NCBI RefSeq assembly: GCF_001522545.3
Contig: NC_031770.1
Span: 34,350,710-34,414,709 of the forward strand
DNA from: Parus major
Lineage: Eukaryota; Chordata; Aves; Passeriformes; Paridae
DNA: 64,000 bases
Direction of reading: 5' to 3'
In this document: positions 49,201 through 62,742 of the stretch, one piece after another
Numbering within the stretch: the first letter of the stretch is position 1
Layout: each line of letters starts with the position of its first letter
Position numbers and translations under genes: made by a program
The notes under the pieces: model-generated
Database searches by the model: none
Seen by the model: the letters and a program-made list of their open reading frames with translations, nothing else
Told to the model about the DNA's origin: nothing

Positions 49201-52200
49201 TATTATTTGTGTATGTGTGTAACTTACTGGAACCTACTGGGAGCTGGTTTTAAACCCTTTGTCTGTCAGCTGCTGCATTCATGTCTTCAGGTTTCTGTTG
49301 AGGAACTTGCTAGTAATGCATTTATTCTTTGGGAAATTGTTATATCTAAGCTAAAGATTCATGCTTAAAAATGGCACCCAAAGAGAAAACTGTTTGACTG
49401 ATGTGTGAAAGCCACTCACCTTTGAAAGACAGGTGTAAGAGGCTGTAACAGCATAGGAGGCAGAAGCAGAAAAACACATGAGAAAAAAAAAAAAAGCAAG
49501 AACATAATTTGAGACTGAAGAGCAGAGGAAGGGGCAGGGGGAGGAAGTCTCAACACCTCACTCTCTCACCTAAAGAGGCTCATTAAAGCAAAAATGGAAA
49601 CCAAGTAGTCTGGGAAGATTCTTGAACACAAACTCATAAATCCTGTGATGTATTTGTCACAACAATTGTAATCTGCTGTGAGTGACACACTCAAAATTCT
49701 TGGTTTGCAAGACCTCTCTTCAACCATGTTTTTGACTAAGACCAGCTGAGCTTGAGCTGGTGTTTTTGCTTTGGAACAGCATACATTGTGAGCTTGAACT
49801 TGGCTGAATCCACCAGGGAAAAGTATAATACAAATCAACATGAAAGTACTGCAGTTTTCTAGATGTTTCTAGTTAAGTATTTTTATTTTTCTTCTGATAC
49901 TTAGTCTGTGAAATCATCCTTTAATCATTCAGATGAAAAAATTGCATTTGGCATTTTCAAAATAATCAGCCAATGGATTCCACTAGACCAAATAATGACA
50001 CCCCATTTATTAATAATTAGTTTTAATCCTTTCTTTGTTGTACCATCAGTCCTACAAACAGAACACTAATTCAACAAGTGGAGTTGAAACTATGAGGATT
50101 CTTCATTATGCAATATTCAAATACTTGTAAATTCAACAGGTGTTACCAGAACGGATTTCATAGCAAAGAAAAAAAAATTAAATTTTAATCCTTCTTTTCC
50201 ATTAATATTAGTGCTGCAGGGTGTCACATAAGGAAGGAAAAGCTGTATGATTTGGAGATCCTTACAACTGTTCCTAGCACTAGATTTATGTGAATCCCTT
50301 TCTAACAGTGTCAATAGCCTTTTTTGAGCATTAGTGGTGTCTGTGTTTCTTAAACTTTCTAAGGAAATCTGGAAAAGGTGTCATTTATCTGAGAAAATTA
50401 AATTATTCTCAGCTGCAGTCTAGAGTCTGGAGATTCTTGTAGTGCTTTACGGTGGTGTAAAAGAGTATGGTAGGATTTAATTAAATAAAAGCTATGACAG
50501 TCTTGCTTATGAACTTTTAAAGGAAGCCCTGTAGAGTTATCTACTGGAGATTCTTCAGGTTGTTTCCAAATGGGTCATCATATCCTATTAAATTAAAAGG
50601 GATCTATTTTTTAAAAATTAGTTTAAATTTGCTTGTATTTATTAGAAAAGCAGCTCTGGGGCTGCAATTTTTCAGAACTGCATTATACATTATTTCTACT
50701 CACTTCAGTGGGAGCAATGTCCAGCTACCACTGGGAATGTTTGAAGGTTAAAAACTTCAAAAATAATCTTTTTGGGTTTGACTCTTAACATATTAGAGTG
50801 TCCTACACTAACGCTTCTGATTTTTGTCCTAGCAGGTCTGATATTTAATTAATTGCAAGGACATAAACTTCATGATTCTTCTCCTTTTATAATTCCAAAA
50901 TCAATTGGCAGCAAGTCCACATGCGTTCTAGGGGTCTGAAATCAAAATGCGCCATCAGCCTTGGAGCTACTGAAGATACCAGAGAAATATTTAGCTTGTC
51001 AGCTTTGTTTCTTTGCTGTCTTTGTGAAATAGAGTGTGCCATTACAGCAAAGACAGACCCATCCTTTGATACGCCTTTGCTGAAGCTTTCTTCAGATTTT
51101 AGTGAAAAGTTCCTTCATTGCTGCTGTGAGTACTTTATTTGTCTTTATTTCTTCCAGGTAGTGCTGCTTGTATATTGCCTTCTGTCAAAGCAGCTCTCTA
51201 CACAGGCAGTGCCCAGTTAAACTGCTGGGAAATTTTCCTGTGGAGCAGACAGTGAAGGAATGAGAGCATCCCTGAGACCGGCCCATGGTACAAATGGATT
51301 GCATGAATGGTGCAGGAAATGACTGAAATACAGGGACTGTGGAGAAAACTCCTTAGAAAGTTATCTTTATGAATATTTTCTATTACTCACAGCCTGTGGC
51401 TAGGCTCAGGATATATCACCCAGCTCTCAGAGACAGGGCTCTAGGGCAATTGTACCCTACTGCTTGGCCTCCACCATTGTACTGCACTCTTTTCCTGTTG
51501 TTTAGTCCCAGTGTGAATCTCTGGAGGTATGTGGCTCTGCACCACAATGTTTGACTGTCTGCAGCCAAAAACACCCCGTGGCAGGCAGCAGGGAACACAC
51601 ATGGCAAACATGACAGCAGAGGCAGGCTCCAACAGGAGCACACTGAAGGCAGAAAGCACTGCAACCTGCCACTGAGATAGTCTGTGGTTCCTCAGCTGGT
51701 AGGAATTTATTTCTGGGTTCAGATGATGAAAAAAGCTGAATGAACACAAATGTGTTCATTGGGAAGTACCACACAGAAACAAAAAATGTGAATCAACAAA
51801 TTTTCTTCTCAAAAAAATATTTGCCTTAGAAAAATGTCCAGTATTAAAGACATTTCTGGTTTTCATGAAAAAATTCTTGGCCCTCCATTGTATAAAAATT
51901 ACTATATATTATGTACATATGGTTATCAATTTCAACCTGTGTTGTGGAAGAAAAACACAGAGGAAAATGCAAATAAATGTTTCAGCTCACTTGCCAACTC
52001 AAAAAACTCTTTGGATCAAATCAACAGTATATATTTATGTGTTTTTCTCTCCTCTACCCTCCTTGTCCTGCCCAAGCCTTGACCCTGCCCTCTTTGTGAT
52101 CTCAAAAAGGATTGATATGACTATTTAATTCAGTAAAAAAGCATTGCAGGTAGTTTAAAATAATTTATTTCATTTTATGAATTTGTTACAATTCAGTTCA

Positions 52201-55200
52201 CATATCAGTCAGAAGAAAAGGAATAGTTCTTCCTCTGTTACCCAGTCTCTTCGTGATTTGAATTTCCCTGAGAATGATAAAAACACAGGTTTGATACCCA
52301 CACTGGCATATATGGGGAAGGTACTGTCCTGGTTGAAGTGATAATAAAACTTTCAGCAAACCTCTGCTCTGAATAAGACAAAGGTAATTTTAAACTTCCA
52401 AATCTCATTAGTGTCCTTACCTTGAGGTATTTTAGTGCTGGCATGTGCAGATGACAGCCTTTTAATATCCTCCTGCAATCAGTGGGATGAAGAAGAGAGT
52501 TAGGAATGGCTTTCCATCTCACATAGGAGTGGTACTAACTAGAGCAATAAAAGTGTCTGTTGCACTTGTCAGTAAGTTGGTGACTTGGCACATGTACAGG
52601 GAGCCAGAAATGGCACACTTTTATTACTGTGGGTATAAAATACTCAACAATGGGGAGAAATCCTCTCAACTTGTTCTTTAAGCCTATACATTTTTATGCA
52701 GTGGATGTGTCACTTGAGGATATGATTTAGTGGTGAACATGGTGATGCTGGGTTAATGTTTGGGGATCCACTGCCCTCAGAGCCTGAAAACTGGTACCAT
52801 GGGAACTGCACTGGGGACACACAGGATTTACATAAGAATTTATCCATATGGGTTCACTGATCTGAGAGAGTTCAGCGCAAGGATCTCAGAAAATTTTCAT
52901 AGTGAAAACATTAACAAACAACAGTTTGTTAAAGCTGCCTGATAGTAGCTTTATTCAGTGGAAGGGGAAGGGAGGAGACCAGTGTTTTTCCCAGCCTTCT
53001 GGAATTAATTTTAGGTTGCCGGTGGTGGCCCTGTGTGGCACCGAGCACCCAGGCTGGATAGCAGCATTGCAGAGGGAGCTGCAAAAGAACCCCAGACCCT
53101 AGCCAGCCCCATCACCTGCCCTGGCAATCCATCTGTGCCAAACACTGCATCACCCCTGCCAGGGAGACCCAAAATCCACTTTGCTCACTCACCTGGGTAC
53201 CTCTGGCACCCAACACAGGTGGTGGTTGTGGTAACAAAGTTATGTTTCCCACAGCTCTTGGCAGAGGAGCCTGTAGGGCCTGGGATGTGTCTGCTGGGAT
53301 GTGCTGACCCACATTTCTTGCCCTTCCAACTTCTCCTTTCTTGTGAACCATTGAAATTTCATATTAGAGCATTTGTCCTGTCTGTCACTTTTGATAACCT
53401 GACTACTGCTACATCCACTTGCTTTTAATTACTTTGCCATTTAATTTGTTTTAAACATCTGTGTCCATTTTCTATCTGGGGTCATTTTAATTGTTTGTGG
53501 CTAATAGAATTTGAAAGGAGTATAATTTTCTTATATTTCATTCTAAGATAATCCATTGTGGTTTGCTACAGTCATCTGCTGCTGTTGATTTGCTGCCATA
53601 CAGATGATTTAATTACCTAGAGATCATTGTTATTACCATAAAATCCCCATTTATTAACTGCCATATCAATTATTCACCCTTTTGCTTATTGATCTGAAGT
53701 TTCCTGAGCAACTGATCTCCTGAGGCACATTTCAACCCAAGCACAAATCCAGCAAGTTCACTGGAGTAATGTAAAAGATGAACCTGGCTCCTTTGGCATA
53801 CTGATCTCCTGCCAGTACTTTTATTGAGATGCCCAGTCATTGTGCAATCACCTGATAGATTTGGTACCACAGTGGTTTACAGTTCTGGTGATTCATGATT
53901 CTGCTGGTACTGATTGGCCATTTGTCTCTATTATTTTTACTTTCTTCTTTCTCTTCTGGAGTTTTTTGGGTTTTTTTTTTTTTTTTTGGTCTTCAGTTTC
54001 CATCTTCCTGCGTGAGTTTTTATTTTGTTTTCCATCACCTCCTCTTAGGCTTCTCTGCTTGGATGCCTTCCCTCCTGCTTCTGAGTTGTGTAACCACCTT
54101 TTCTATGTTTCTGTTATGCTGAATAGAATCCCCTAAGGCACCTTCCTTTCTCCCACATCAGACATTGGTATCTAATCTTCCCTTTCTTTGCTTAGAGTTT
54201 TTGTTTTCTAGTAGCAATTTGCATTTTGCACTTACTGCCAGGGCTCCTCTCTCCTTGCTCCTTCCTGGCCCTCTGGGAACCTTATTCTTATTCACCTCAC
54301 CATCTTTTTCCTGATTATCTCTGGTAAAAAGCACAGACCAAGCATACATACAGTATTAATATACAGAGATTCTCTGTGAGTGTCTTGGCAGGTCTAGTAT
54401 ATCTTCACTGTCAAGATGTAATAACCCTCTTCCCTCATATAAAGCCTTTAGATGGTATTTGAAGAAATATTCTAATTAGCTGGGAAGTATCCACTTTACA
54501 GGTGTGGTCTGCCATTCAAATTTGGACTATACTAAATGAATATACTTTTACAAATTTACAATTGAAGTGATTTTCTAAAAATTTATTTTATAAAGTACAG
54601 ATAAATAACAATAATTGCACACTTTGCCAACAATGCCAGTATAACTGACTGAATTTGAGCTACAATACAGGCCTTTGAGATCTACATCATGGTCTCTGGT
54701 GACACCTGATCAATAAGTTCAAAGGAAATATTTGTGCTCTTCAGGAATTAATGCTCATGCTAGGCAAAGGCTCCAGCAGCAAAACATTCACCTGGCTCCG
54801 GATTGGAGAGATGTAAACACCACTGGCTACTCTATGATGGAAATTTGTTCCACTCCTCTCAGAAAATATCCTGGGCCCTGAGTTACATCAACTCCACAGC
54901 AAAATGGCCACAGCCTGTATGTGAGTTTCTTCCTCTGGACTTTGGTTTATGAGTTCTTTGGCAATAATTCAAATGAACAGCAGCTTAGGTTGTCCTGGAA
55001 TTTCAGCAACCTCATATTTTCATGTGTAAAATCTTTTAGAAAATAATAGCTCAGCTTGTGACTAGAATAAATGTCTCTTGCATAGCAGACTTCAATTGCT
55101 GTAACCCCTAGTATGAGAGTTTCCTTCAAACCTGTCAAAGTAGGAAAAAAAAGAAGGTGACAAAATAACCCGAAAGAATTTTCCAAAATATCTGACAACT

Positions 55201-55622
55201 CTTACAAAAATGCTTAGAGAACACAGGGATTGTTTCTTTTCATTTAACTAAATAAATGCAGTAAAAAAATCATTTTGAGGAGACAAACAGTTATCATTAT
55301 TGAATTTAAAATGATTTAGTTCTTCTTGGGGTTTTGTTTTTTTTTCTTTTTCTTTCTAAAAGAAGGTCCTCATTTTAGCTGGCCTTACTGCATTCACATT
55401 ACTAAACAAAAATAGGTGACAATGACTGCTGTGAATATTTGCTTAAGGAGTAACTGATAGAGATTTGATATTTGCTCTGACCTTTGATCTACTGGGTACA
55501 TGCCAGAAGGACTGAAGCTGAGCAGAGGGCCCTGAGGAGGGCTGTCTGATGCTTCCGTGATGTGAGCTCTCTGTGTGTGGAGGAGGGGGGCACAAAGTCC
55601 TGTTATCATTAATGACTGCTCT

Positions 55623-55652
55623 GGGTTGGGTGCGGGGGGTGGGGGGAGGGCG
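55623..55652 (+). repeat. G-rich tract, possible G-quadruplex
   Basis: GGGTTGGGTGC precedes GGGGGGTGGGGGGAGGG, giving five or more G3+ runs with short loops. It is GC-rich relative to its surroundings. Confidence 0.7.
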
Positions 55653-55977
55653 GCTGAGTGCCATTTCACTACTCTTCATTAATGCTGCTTGATTAATTAC
55701 ATTATCCTGAACAGAAATTTAAAGTCTATGGACAGCTCTGCCTTTACATATCTCTCACCAGTGAGGAAATAGACATTAAGAAACACAGGGCAAAAAGTAA
55801 GGAAAATATAAGTACCAAAGTAAGACATCCAATTTAGAGCTGTTTTGACCCAAGTGTATGAAGATAAGGTGCAGGGAAAGCACTAACTCAGCCCTGCCTG
55901 GCCAGCCAGTGGCCCAGCTGCAGCGCTGCACTCCAGAGCTGAATGCCCTCCACTTGACTGTGTTTTTACAAAGCTGT

Positions 55978-56649
55978 TGTCTTGGTTTGAAAAGACAGGT
56001 TTCTGCTAAAGAAGGAAGAAATGGGGGAAAAAAAAAAAAAAAGTAAACCACACCCCTTGCCCTCCAAATTATTATAATCTTGAAATCAAGGTACTCTCAG
56101 GCAAAGATATAGGAATAGGAATAACAGTTCTTTACTAAGGAAATTTAAATAAAAATGCAGTAGTACAAAATACCAAAAAAACCCATAAACCCTCTGCCAG
56201 AGTGAGAATAAAACTTGACACCCTGTTGGTTCGGGTGTTGGTAGCAGTCCAATTAAATGGTGGCTGCAGTCCTGAAGTGACAGATGTGGTTCTGTTGAAG
56301 TAATGATCCCATAGAAAGGTGTAGCTTTCCTCTGGAGGTCCAGTGGTGGTATAGATGGGTCCAGTATTCCTCTGGGAGTCCAGTGGAGAAAGGCTGGCTG
56401 CAGTTATGTAAATCTCCGGATTATATTCAGATAGGAATGCTTGGCTCCTCCCCCTGGGTGGAGCATCTCCCAATGGGATGATGTAATTTTATCAGTCATG
56501 CAGTGAGACTCGATGGCCCATTAACAGAAGATACCCCCCTGGAGGGAGGATGGGTTGTGGAAGAGATAAAGAACATTGCCCCACCTGGTTTTAACAGATG
56601 GTAATAGAATACATACTTTTGGTTACATCTTGCACTGACACTCTAGACA
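55978..56649 (-). mobile_element. Full-length solo LTR, 672 bp, passerine type
   Basis: Plus-strand termini are TGTCTTGGTTTG at 55978 and CTCTAGACA at 56649, so the minus strand also reads TG...CA. Flanks GCTGT (55973-55977) and ACTGT (56650-56654) match at four of five bases, as expected for a 5-bp duplication. Minus orientation is favoured because AGTAAAGAACTG (plus 56125-56136) looks like a one-base variant of an AATAAA signal near the 3' end, and a TATA-like AATATAAT lies upstream (plus about 56421-56428). The segment TGGAGGGAGGATGGGTTGTGG and the opening motif are familiar from bird LTRs, probably ERVL or related. A 15-A run at about 56027-56042 is a secondary expansion. No internal viral genes are adjacent. 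Confidence 0.82.
56135..56473 (-). other. 112-codon ORF inside the LTR, coding status doubtful
   Basis: An open frame from ATG at 56473 to a TAG that overlaps the LTR's AGTAAA signal. The product would have an acidic/polar middle with two N-glycosylation-type sites (NRT, NWT) and a hydrophobic C-terminus (FILTLAEGLWVFLVFCTTAF), superficially like a small type I membrane protein. Against it: the only ATG lies upstream of the putative TATA box, and the protein is not recognised. Chance openness of a conserved LTR sequence is the simpler explanation. Confidence 0.2.
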
Positions 56650-59600
56650 ACTGTTTAGAAAGGAATTGACTAAAGCTTTATTACCACCAGCTCCTAGATT
56701 GCTGGGAAGTTAATGAGGACTGAGCAGCTTCACCTTGATATGTCTCTTTTTCCCTGAACACCACTTTAAAACTTGGCCCCACTTGTATTTGCTGACCAGG
56801 AGATGTTGTTTAAGTGCACTGACTGGAGTTCAAGCCTCATCTACGATTGATTGAGGAGTTATAGTTAAATTGACAGCATGACACTGAGGCTATGGAGGGC
56901 AGGATAAAATCTGAGAGGAGAAGGATGTGATGATGCAGGGTTAGATACCTACAGAAATTGCTAAAAATCCTGGACTGAGTGAGCTGGATATCATCAGGGA
57001 TATCACTGTCACATAAATTAGATTATTATAATTTGTTGTTTCATGTCAGTGTCTCTGGTCCTTGAAGTCCAGGATGAGACATGATAAGACAGGGGTTGCA
57101 CCTGTGACTGCTTCCAAGTGACCCTAGAAATGGTTGATAGCGCAGGTGGCTCCTGGGAACTGGGGCTTTGTGTCTGTAGTGCTTCCAGCAAATCCTGCCT
57201 TCCCTTGCTGAAGGAAAAAATGACTCTTTTGATAAAGGTGGCTGTGCTGAGCACAAAGTGTTGGTGACAGCCCATAGGGCAAGTAAAAGAGACTTGGAAA
57301 TTTAATTATCCAAGACTTTGCAGAGGGACACCTGTTAGCTACTCGGACCAGCATCCAGCCCTGCAGGAAAGGAGCTGTGGAGCCTGCTGTACGGTGTGAA
57401 TGCCCTATGTATGCTACGCAGCAGCCAGACCCAAAACCTGCAAGGTTTGAGCCCAAGTGTTTAGTTAAGGATTACCCCCAGCCAAGAGGGGTCACCTGAG
57501 CACATGGATTGACAGGCCACTGCAGCCAACCCAGGAGAAGGCTGTGACCTTGATACAGGAGAGTCACCCTGCCAGGCAGCAATTAGTCCAAATTAAAAGA
57601 ACAGCAATGCTTCAAGTGATTTTTTCACAGTGAAGGAACAACAGTGGGATAACTTTTTTCACTAACTGTTTTCCATGATTTTTTTAGTGGGTTCATAGAA
57701 GCATTGAGTAGATGGGTTTTGCATCATACTGAGAACAGCTTTTATTCAGTTGCCTTTGAAAAAAGAAGAATACATTTATATCTCTTCGAATCAACCATGG
57801 GTTTTGTAATGTGTTTAATGAATAAAAAAGAAAATAATTTTAGTACTTCAAAATACAAATCACAATGCAGGAGCAGCATATGTGTTACCATAAGAAGAAA
57901 TTTACACTTCAGTGACCACAAAAATCTTCACTATTTTTTTTCTTATTAAAATTTATATTTGCCTGCTACTGTTTACTCTCTTTATTTTTCTATTCAAAGA
58001 ATATACCATTTATATTGGTCAGGATATATGAATTTTATATCATACCACTAAGATCTTTTATTTTTTTTAGTTAGCAATGCAATAGAAAGATATATAATGC
58101 CAAACCTTTAATGAAAGCAAATTAAAAAAACCACACATGAATAACAAGTCTTATAATGAATAAATCTGAATAATAAATTCCCTGTGGAGGGTAGAGGCAG
58201 ATAGGTTAATTCTTTCACTTGAATTTTAATCCTGACTGGAAAAAAAATCAGATGAGTTTTCACATTTAACACTTAGTTATCCTTAAAACTGAGAGAAAAA
58301 GAGCTTGTATTCTTCATATCTGGTCTATAGCTGTATTTAATTAGCAGAGTCAACAAAAGGATACTTATAATGTGATATCCATAGCATCAGGTAGATTGGA
58401 GCAGCAGCAAAGCTGCTCTGGTTGCTGGTAGAACTTGTGTCAAAATGAAACAGAAGAGCACCCATTGAGCTGGTTCTGAAATGTCCTGACAAAAGTACAG
58501 GACTGACCTCCCTTCTCCTCCTCAGCTCTTAAAATTAACAAAGAAGAAAGGATTAGGAGTGCTGGTATCTACCAATCATTCTTGTCGGCTCTTTGGGCCT
58601 CATCTTGTTCTTTTTTCAGTAGTTACTAAAAGGAAAAACAATGAAAAAAAATAAAGAAGAAAAATGTTTTAATGATTTAACCGAAAGTAAAAGTAAACCC
58701 TGACTTTTCTAAATTCCAGTTCTCAATTTAAGATATATTTCTTGATCATTTTCAAGCCTAGTTTTATTTTGATCATGAAACCTTGTCAGAGAAAATAAGT
58801 GAAATCTAGATCTTGTAAACTCTCTAAGAAATTCTGGAATTTTTTTGGTTGAAAATGATAAACCAGATTATAGCTTTGTAGGGTAAATCAAGTTTCTATC
58901 AGCATGTCAGAGGTGTATGTCCAAAACTGCAAGACTGAATGATCTACACCAACCTCAGCCATAGAAAATTCAATATGTGTCTCAGCAATTAAAGTGCAGA
59001 AGATGCTTACACAGACTAGACCATTTCTAGGATGCTATTTTTAAAATAGTTTTAAGGTTGCAATAGAAAATAATTAGGATTATTTATCAATGTGGACATT
59101 ATTCTTATTTCCTTCAGTCTGCTATACAAAATTTGCTACTGCTTTTAAGGAATTTAGAATTGTAAATTTACTTCATGGCTAACATTATATTTAATGAAAT
59201 CTCCTCACTGCAAAGGGAGAATTTGTTTCATGAGCTATTTACAGACCTTTTTCTCCTTTTGCAAATACGGATATCAAAATCAGATGCTAATTTGTGGTAT
59301 CCAAGAGCACACGTGACTGAAAGCTAACTTTTGGGTTGGGCTGCAGAAATCATCTTAAGTCAAACCAACCCCCAAAGGGTTAAGGTGTTAATACTCATAG
59401 ATTCAGAATGTCTCCTACAAGAGTGAGATGTCAAAGCCAACAAGAGAGCTACCCTTAGAATGGATAGTTAACAGTATGTAGAAATAATCTAACCTCAGAC
59501 ATCCAAGAATGATAACAATAATCTTCTAGAAACTCAGAATGTTATCAGGTTCTGTTAACAGCATTCTATGGCACAGAGCAAAAAACTTTAAGATTATTTG

Positions 59601-62600
59601 TCTCTACCAAAAAAATAGCTATTTCATTTAAACAAAAATCAATATTGATAAGGCAAACAGCAAATATTCTATATATGCAAATACACACACGTTTTTCTTC
59701 TTTTAAGAAGCAAAGGAAGACATTCTGTTTCTTTATAATTTGTTTTCTAATGAGAATATTTTTTAATAAAAATTTATTTCTTTCAAAAAAGAAAGGACAA
59801 TTCAAAAACTGTTTGAGGAGAAAGAAGCATTCTGATATCAGGTCTGAAATCTTGCAGCACATGAATCACAGAAAATACACCATAACAGACACTGAACAGA
59901 AAAACAAAAAAAGCTTGTGAGATACCTTATCACAGTGACACTTTAGCTGGCACTGTCACCTGTCACGTGTATCCTCACATATCTCCAGGCTATCCCTCTG
60001 GGCATACGGGTGCTTTACTAGTTTGACAGGTGTCTGGATAGCATCAGATTTTCACATTGCACCACACAAATTAAACTCAAAATATGTTTATTTTGGGCAA
60101 TGCTGAATCAGAAATTTCTTAGGCAACTCTGTCTATATTGATCATCTCCTTTAGCAAGCAGTCTGGAAACAGGGTAGTTTTAGTATTAATCATATAGAGC
60201 AGGCTTCTGAAATGGAGGAGAAAAAGAAAATAATAATTTTTAAAAAAAGATAAATCCTAAAGTAAGTGAAAGGGCAGAGAATGCCAAAGAGTCAAATGAG
60301 CAACATGATGACAGATGAAATACTGTACAGTCTATAAGGTGGAACTACAGTTCCTAAGCACCTACTTGAACAAATCAAATGGATTCTGCTTTCCTAATAT
60401 ATGTTAAGTGTTGTGGAATTAAGTTCTGTACAGTAGTACGAAAAAACTGACAAAGAAACAAATAAGGTGTTACAATGTAAAAGGATGGGACAGATTGTCT
60501 TTCAGAAAGTATTAATGTCAATGATGTATCCTCAGCTACAATATGTGCTCAATCCTGGTCAATCTTATTGAAAAGAGAGATAAAGAAGATGTAGAAATAC
60601 ACGATGAAAATTACTAAGAGAGTGACACAGTTTCTGTGATGACAGATTGCCAAGACTGAGACTGTCTCACTTGGGAAAGAAATTAATTAAAAAAGATATG
60701 ACAAGACTACATAAGATACAGAATGCCATATGAAAAAAATGCACATATTTTTCTTTACAGTTTTTCCTAATTTTGTCCTAATACCAGAATAAACAAGTTT
60801 TCAATGAAGCTGAAAGTCAACCAACATAACCTTAAATGGGGTAAATTGCAAAATTTAGTAGGTGAACTTATTGCTACTGAGCTTTAAGGTTTAGCTGAAT
60901 GTTGGCACCATTTAAGTACATATGTAGGTAAAGAGAACAGACTCATTTCTCTGATGGTTTAGACATCTCTCAGATTGCAGAGTGCCCCCAAATATCTTTG
61001 CTGCCCCTTCTGCAGTAAATACAGCAATTTATAAAATCATTGTGTCGCAAATCACAGATTAACATTCACTAATGAAGACAGACTTCTTACTGTGGCCAAG
61101 GTTTTTTATAGTAGTCCATTATGAATATGCTTTCACTTTAGTTCCTTAAGGAAGATTCCTTAAAATCTGTGCACTGTCAGAAGCAAAATGTGGGATTGAA
61201 AGAACAATTTAGCCCAACCAACTTCCATTCCTTTCTTTCCATGTTCCTAAGATACACTGCACTGTACAACCTTACACAGCACACTGATGTAAAAAAGTGA
61301 TTAGCTGTAAAAGTGAATGCATTCATTCAATAGTTAAAATGATAACATTAAATGGGAGGAACTATGAATAGAAAAAATACATTTCTCACTTTCAAGGAAA
61401 GTAGGAGAAATAAGCCTCATATCATTACCAAATCATAACAAAACATAAACATAACTAGGAAAAACCAGTGCCCAGCTCAGAACAGAACATTCTGAGTAGC
61501 CTTATATTCTTATTGAAAGATAGATGGATCATTTAAAGAATGTATTTGACATTTATAAAGCTTCTAGAGAAATTTCTGGATTACCATACCCTTTAAATGA
61601 GCAAATAAAAGTCTTAAGAGCCTGACATGCAGATCACATAATTCTGATAATCACCCTTCAGCAAGCAATGTAAGTCTTTATGAGATTTATACTGTTGTGA
61701 GAAACTTTTGCCTTATTCTGAAACAATGGGGAGGCCAATACCAGAACAGCACAGGGAATGAAGTGCAAAGCAAATGAAAATACAGAAGATTAGTTTTGAG
61801 ACTGAAGCACACTCACTGAGAGAGAAAAGATGTTAATATAAATGAAAAGCAATTTGGAGTTTTAGTCTCATTCACATGCTGAGAAAACGTTGAAGAAAAT
61901 TGATTTAGCCAATCTATTTTTAAAAGGTGGAGAGGAAAAAAAAATCCAAACAGGGTGACAATGAAATGAGTATGCATTTCTTTCTGCAAACACACAGACA
62001 ATTGAGAAAAGTTACAGCAGAGAAAAGCATGTAACCAGCAAATGACAACAAATTAAATTGCTTTAGAATCACATTGTTTATGTAGAAACAAAGAAAATAC
62101 TGTCATGTTCTGAACCTTATATTCAGCTCAGTCCTGGTAAAAAACCTTTGAAGGTAACTAGAAAGGAAGTTCAAGGAATTATTGAGTCATAAAAAAATTT
62201 AGTTAGCAAAAGAAACCCCGAAGGTTTCAGAAGTGGCAATTTTATAACTAACGCACTTCTTAGCAAAGATAGTAAAAACTGAGCAGAGGGGAGCAGAAGA
62301 AATAAAAGAGAAAGCATTAGTACTTTTAACATGCTAATTATTAATTTTAAGTTATTCCACAGACCTACTCTTTTACAAAAATGTTCTTTTTGTGTAAAGG
62401 TTGCTCATTGTCTTTTTTCAGGAGAAAACTGTTGAGAAATTCACTCCAAAACCATGGGAATGCATACAGAATCCTTGTCTCCACAGTAGTAAATGAGTCT
62501 GTATGTAGAAAAGAGCAGTCTGATGGGAGGGCAAATCCCTGCCACAGACAAATCTAAATACATGACCTTGGGACTACCCAGCAAATTGGCCTGCAGAGAA

Positions 62601-62687
62601 TAAGCACTCTTGTGAGGATGAAGTCAGAGGTGTCATTAAGGACTACTCTAGGACTGTATGAAGGGATAGTGTTTTCACTTGGCTGGA
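56650..62687. other. Gene-free AT-rich unique DNA
   Basis: No exon or named repeat is recognised. A somewhat GC-richer patch lies at about 57050-57560 with a 110-codon minus frame (57124-57456) lacking domains. The remainder is strongly AT-rich with short frames only. Confidence 0.5.
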
Positions 62688-62742
62688 CAAGATGACCATT
62701 TATGGTCCCTTCTCACACAAGCCATTCTATAATTCAATGATC
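62688..62742 (+). mobile_element. CR1 LINE 3' tail fragment
   Basis: TTGGCTGGACAAGATGACC, then TTATGGTCCCTTCTCACAC and CCATTCTATAATTCAATGAT match the order of the CR1 3' terminus (GG-TGGACTAGATGACC, GGTCCCTTCC, CCATTCTATGATTC) in plus orientation. Only about 55 bases are clear; sequence just upstream may be a more decayed part. Confidence 0.75.

Larger units (their letters stand above)
41981..55977. other. Gene-free unique DNA with GC-richer patches
   Basis: No exon or transposon could be named. Patches of higher G+C occur at about 42000-42150, 46280-46720, 51390-51660 and 52960-53340, with overlapping frames up to 131 codons (53033-53428, plus) but no domain, signal peptide pattern or convincing splice-site bounded exon. 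T-rich runs lie near 42310-42326 and 53968-53986, and an A run near 44182-44198. The motif-rich segment at 43053-43251 and the G-rich tract near 55619 are listed separately. Confidence 0.5.

Noticed and set aside
55776..56051. 91-codon minus frame and 62-codon plus frame at the LTR edge
   Set aside because: Both run into the poly-A/poly-T tract of the LTR and carry no recognisable domain.
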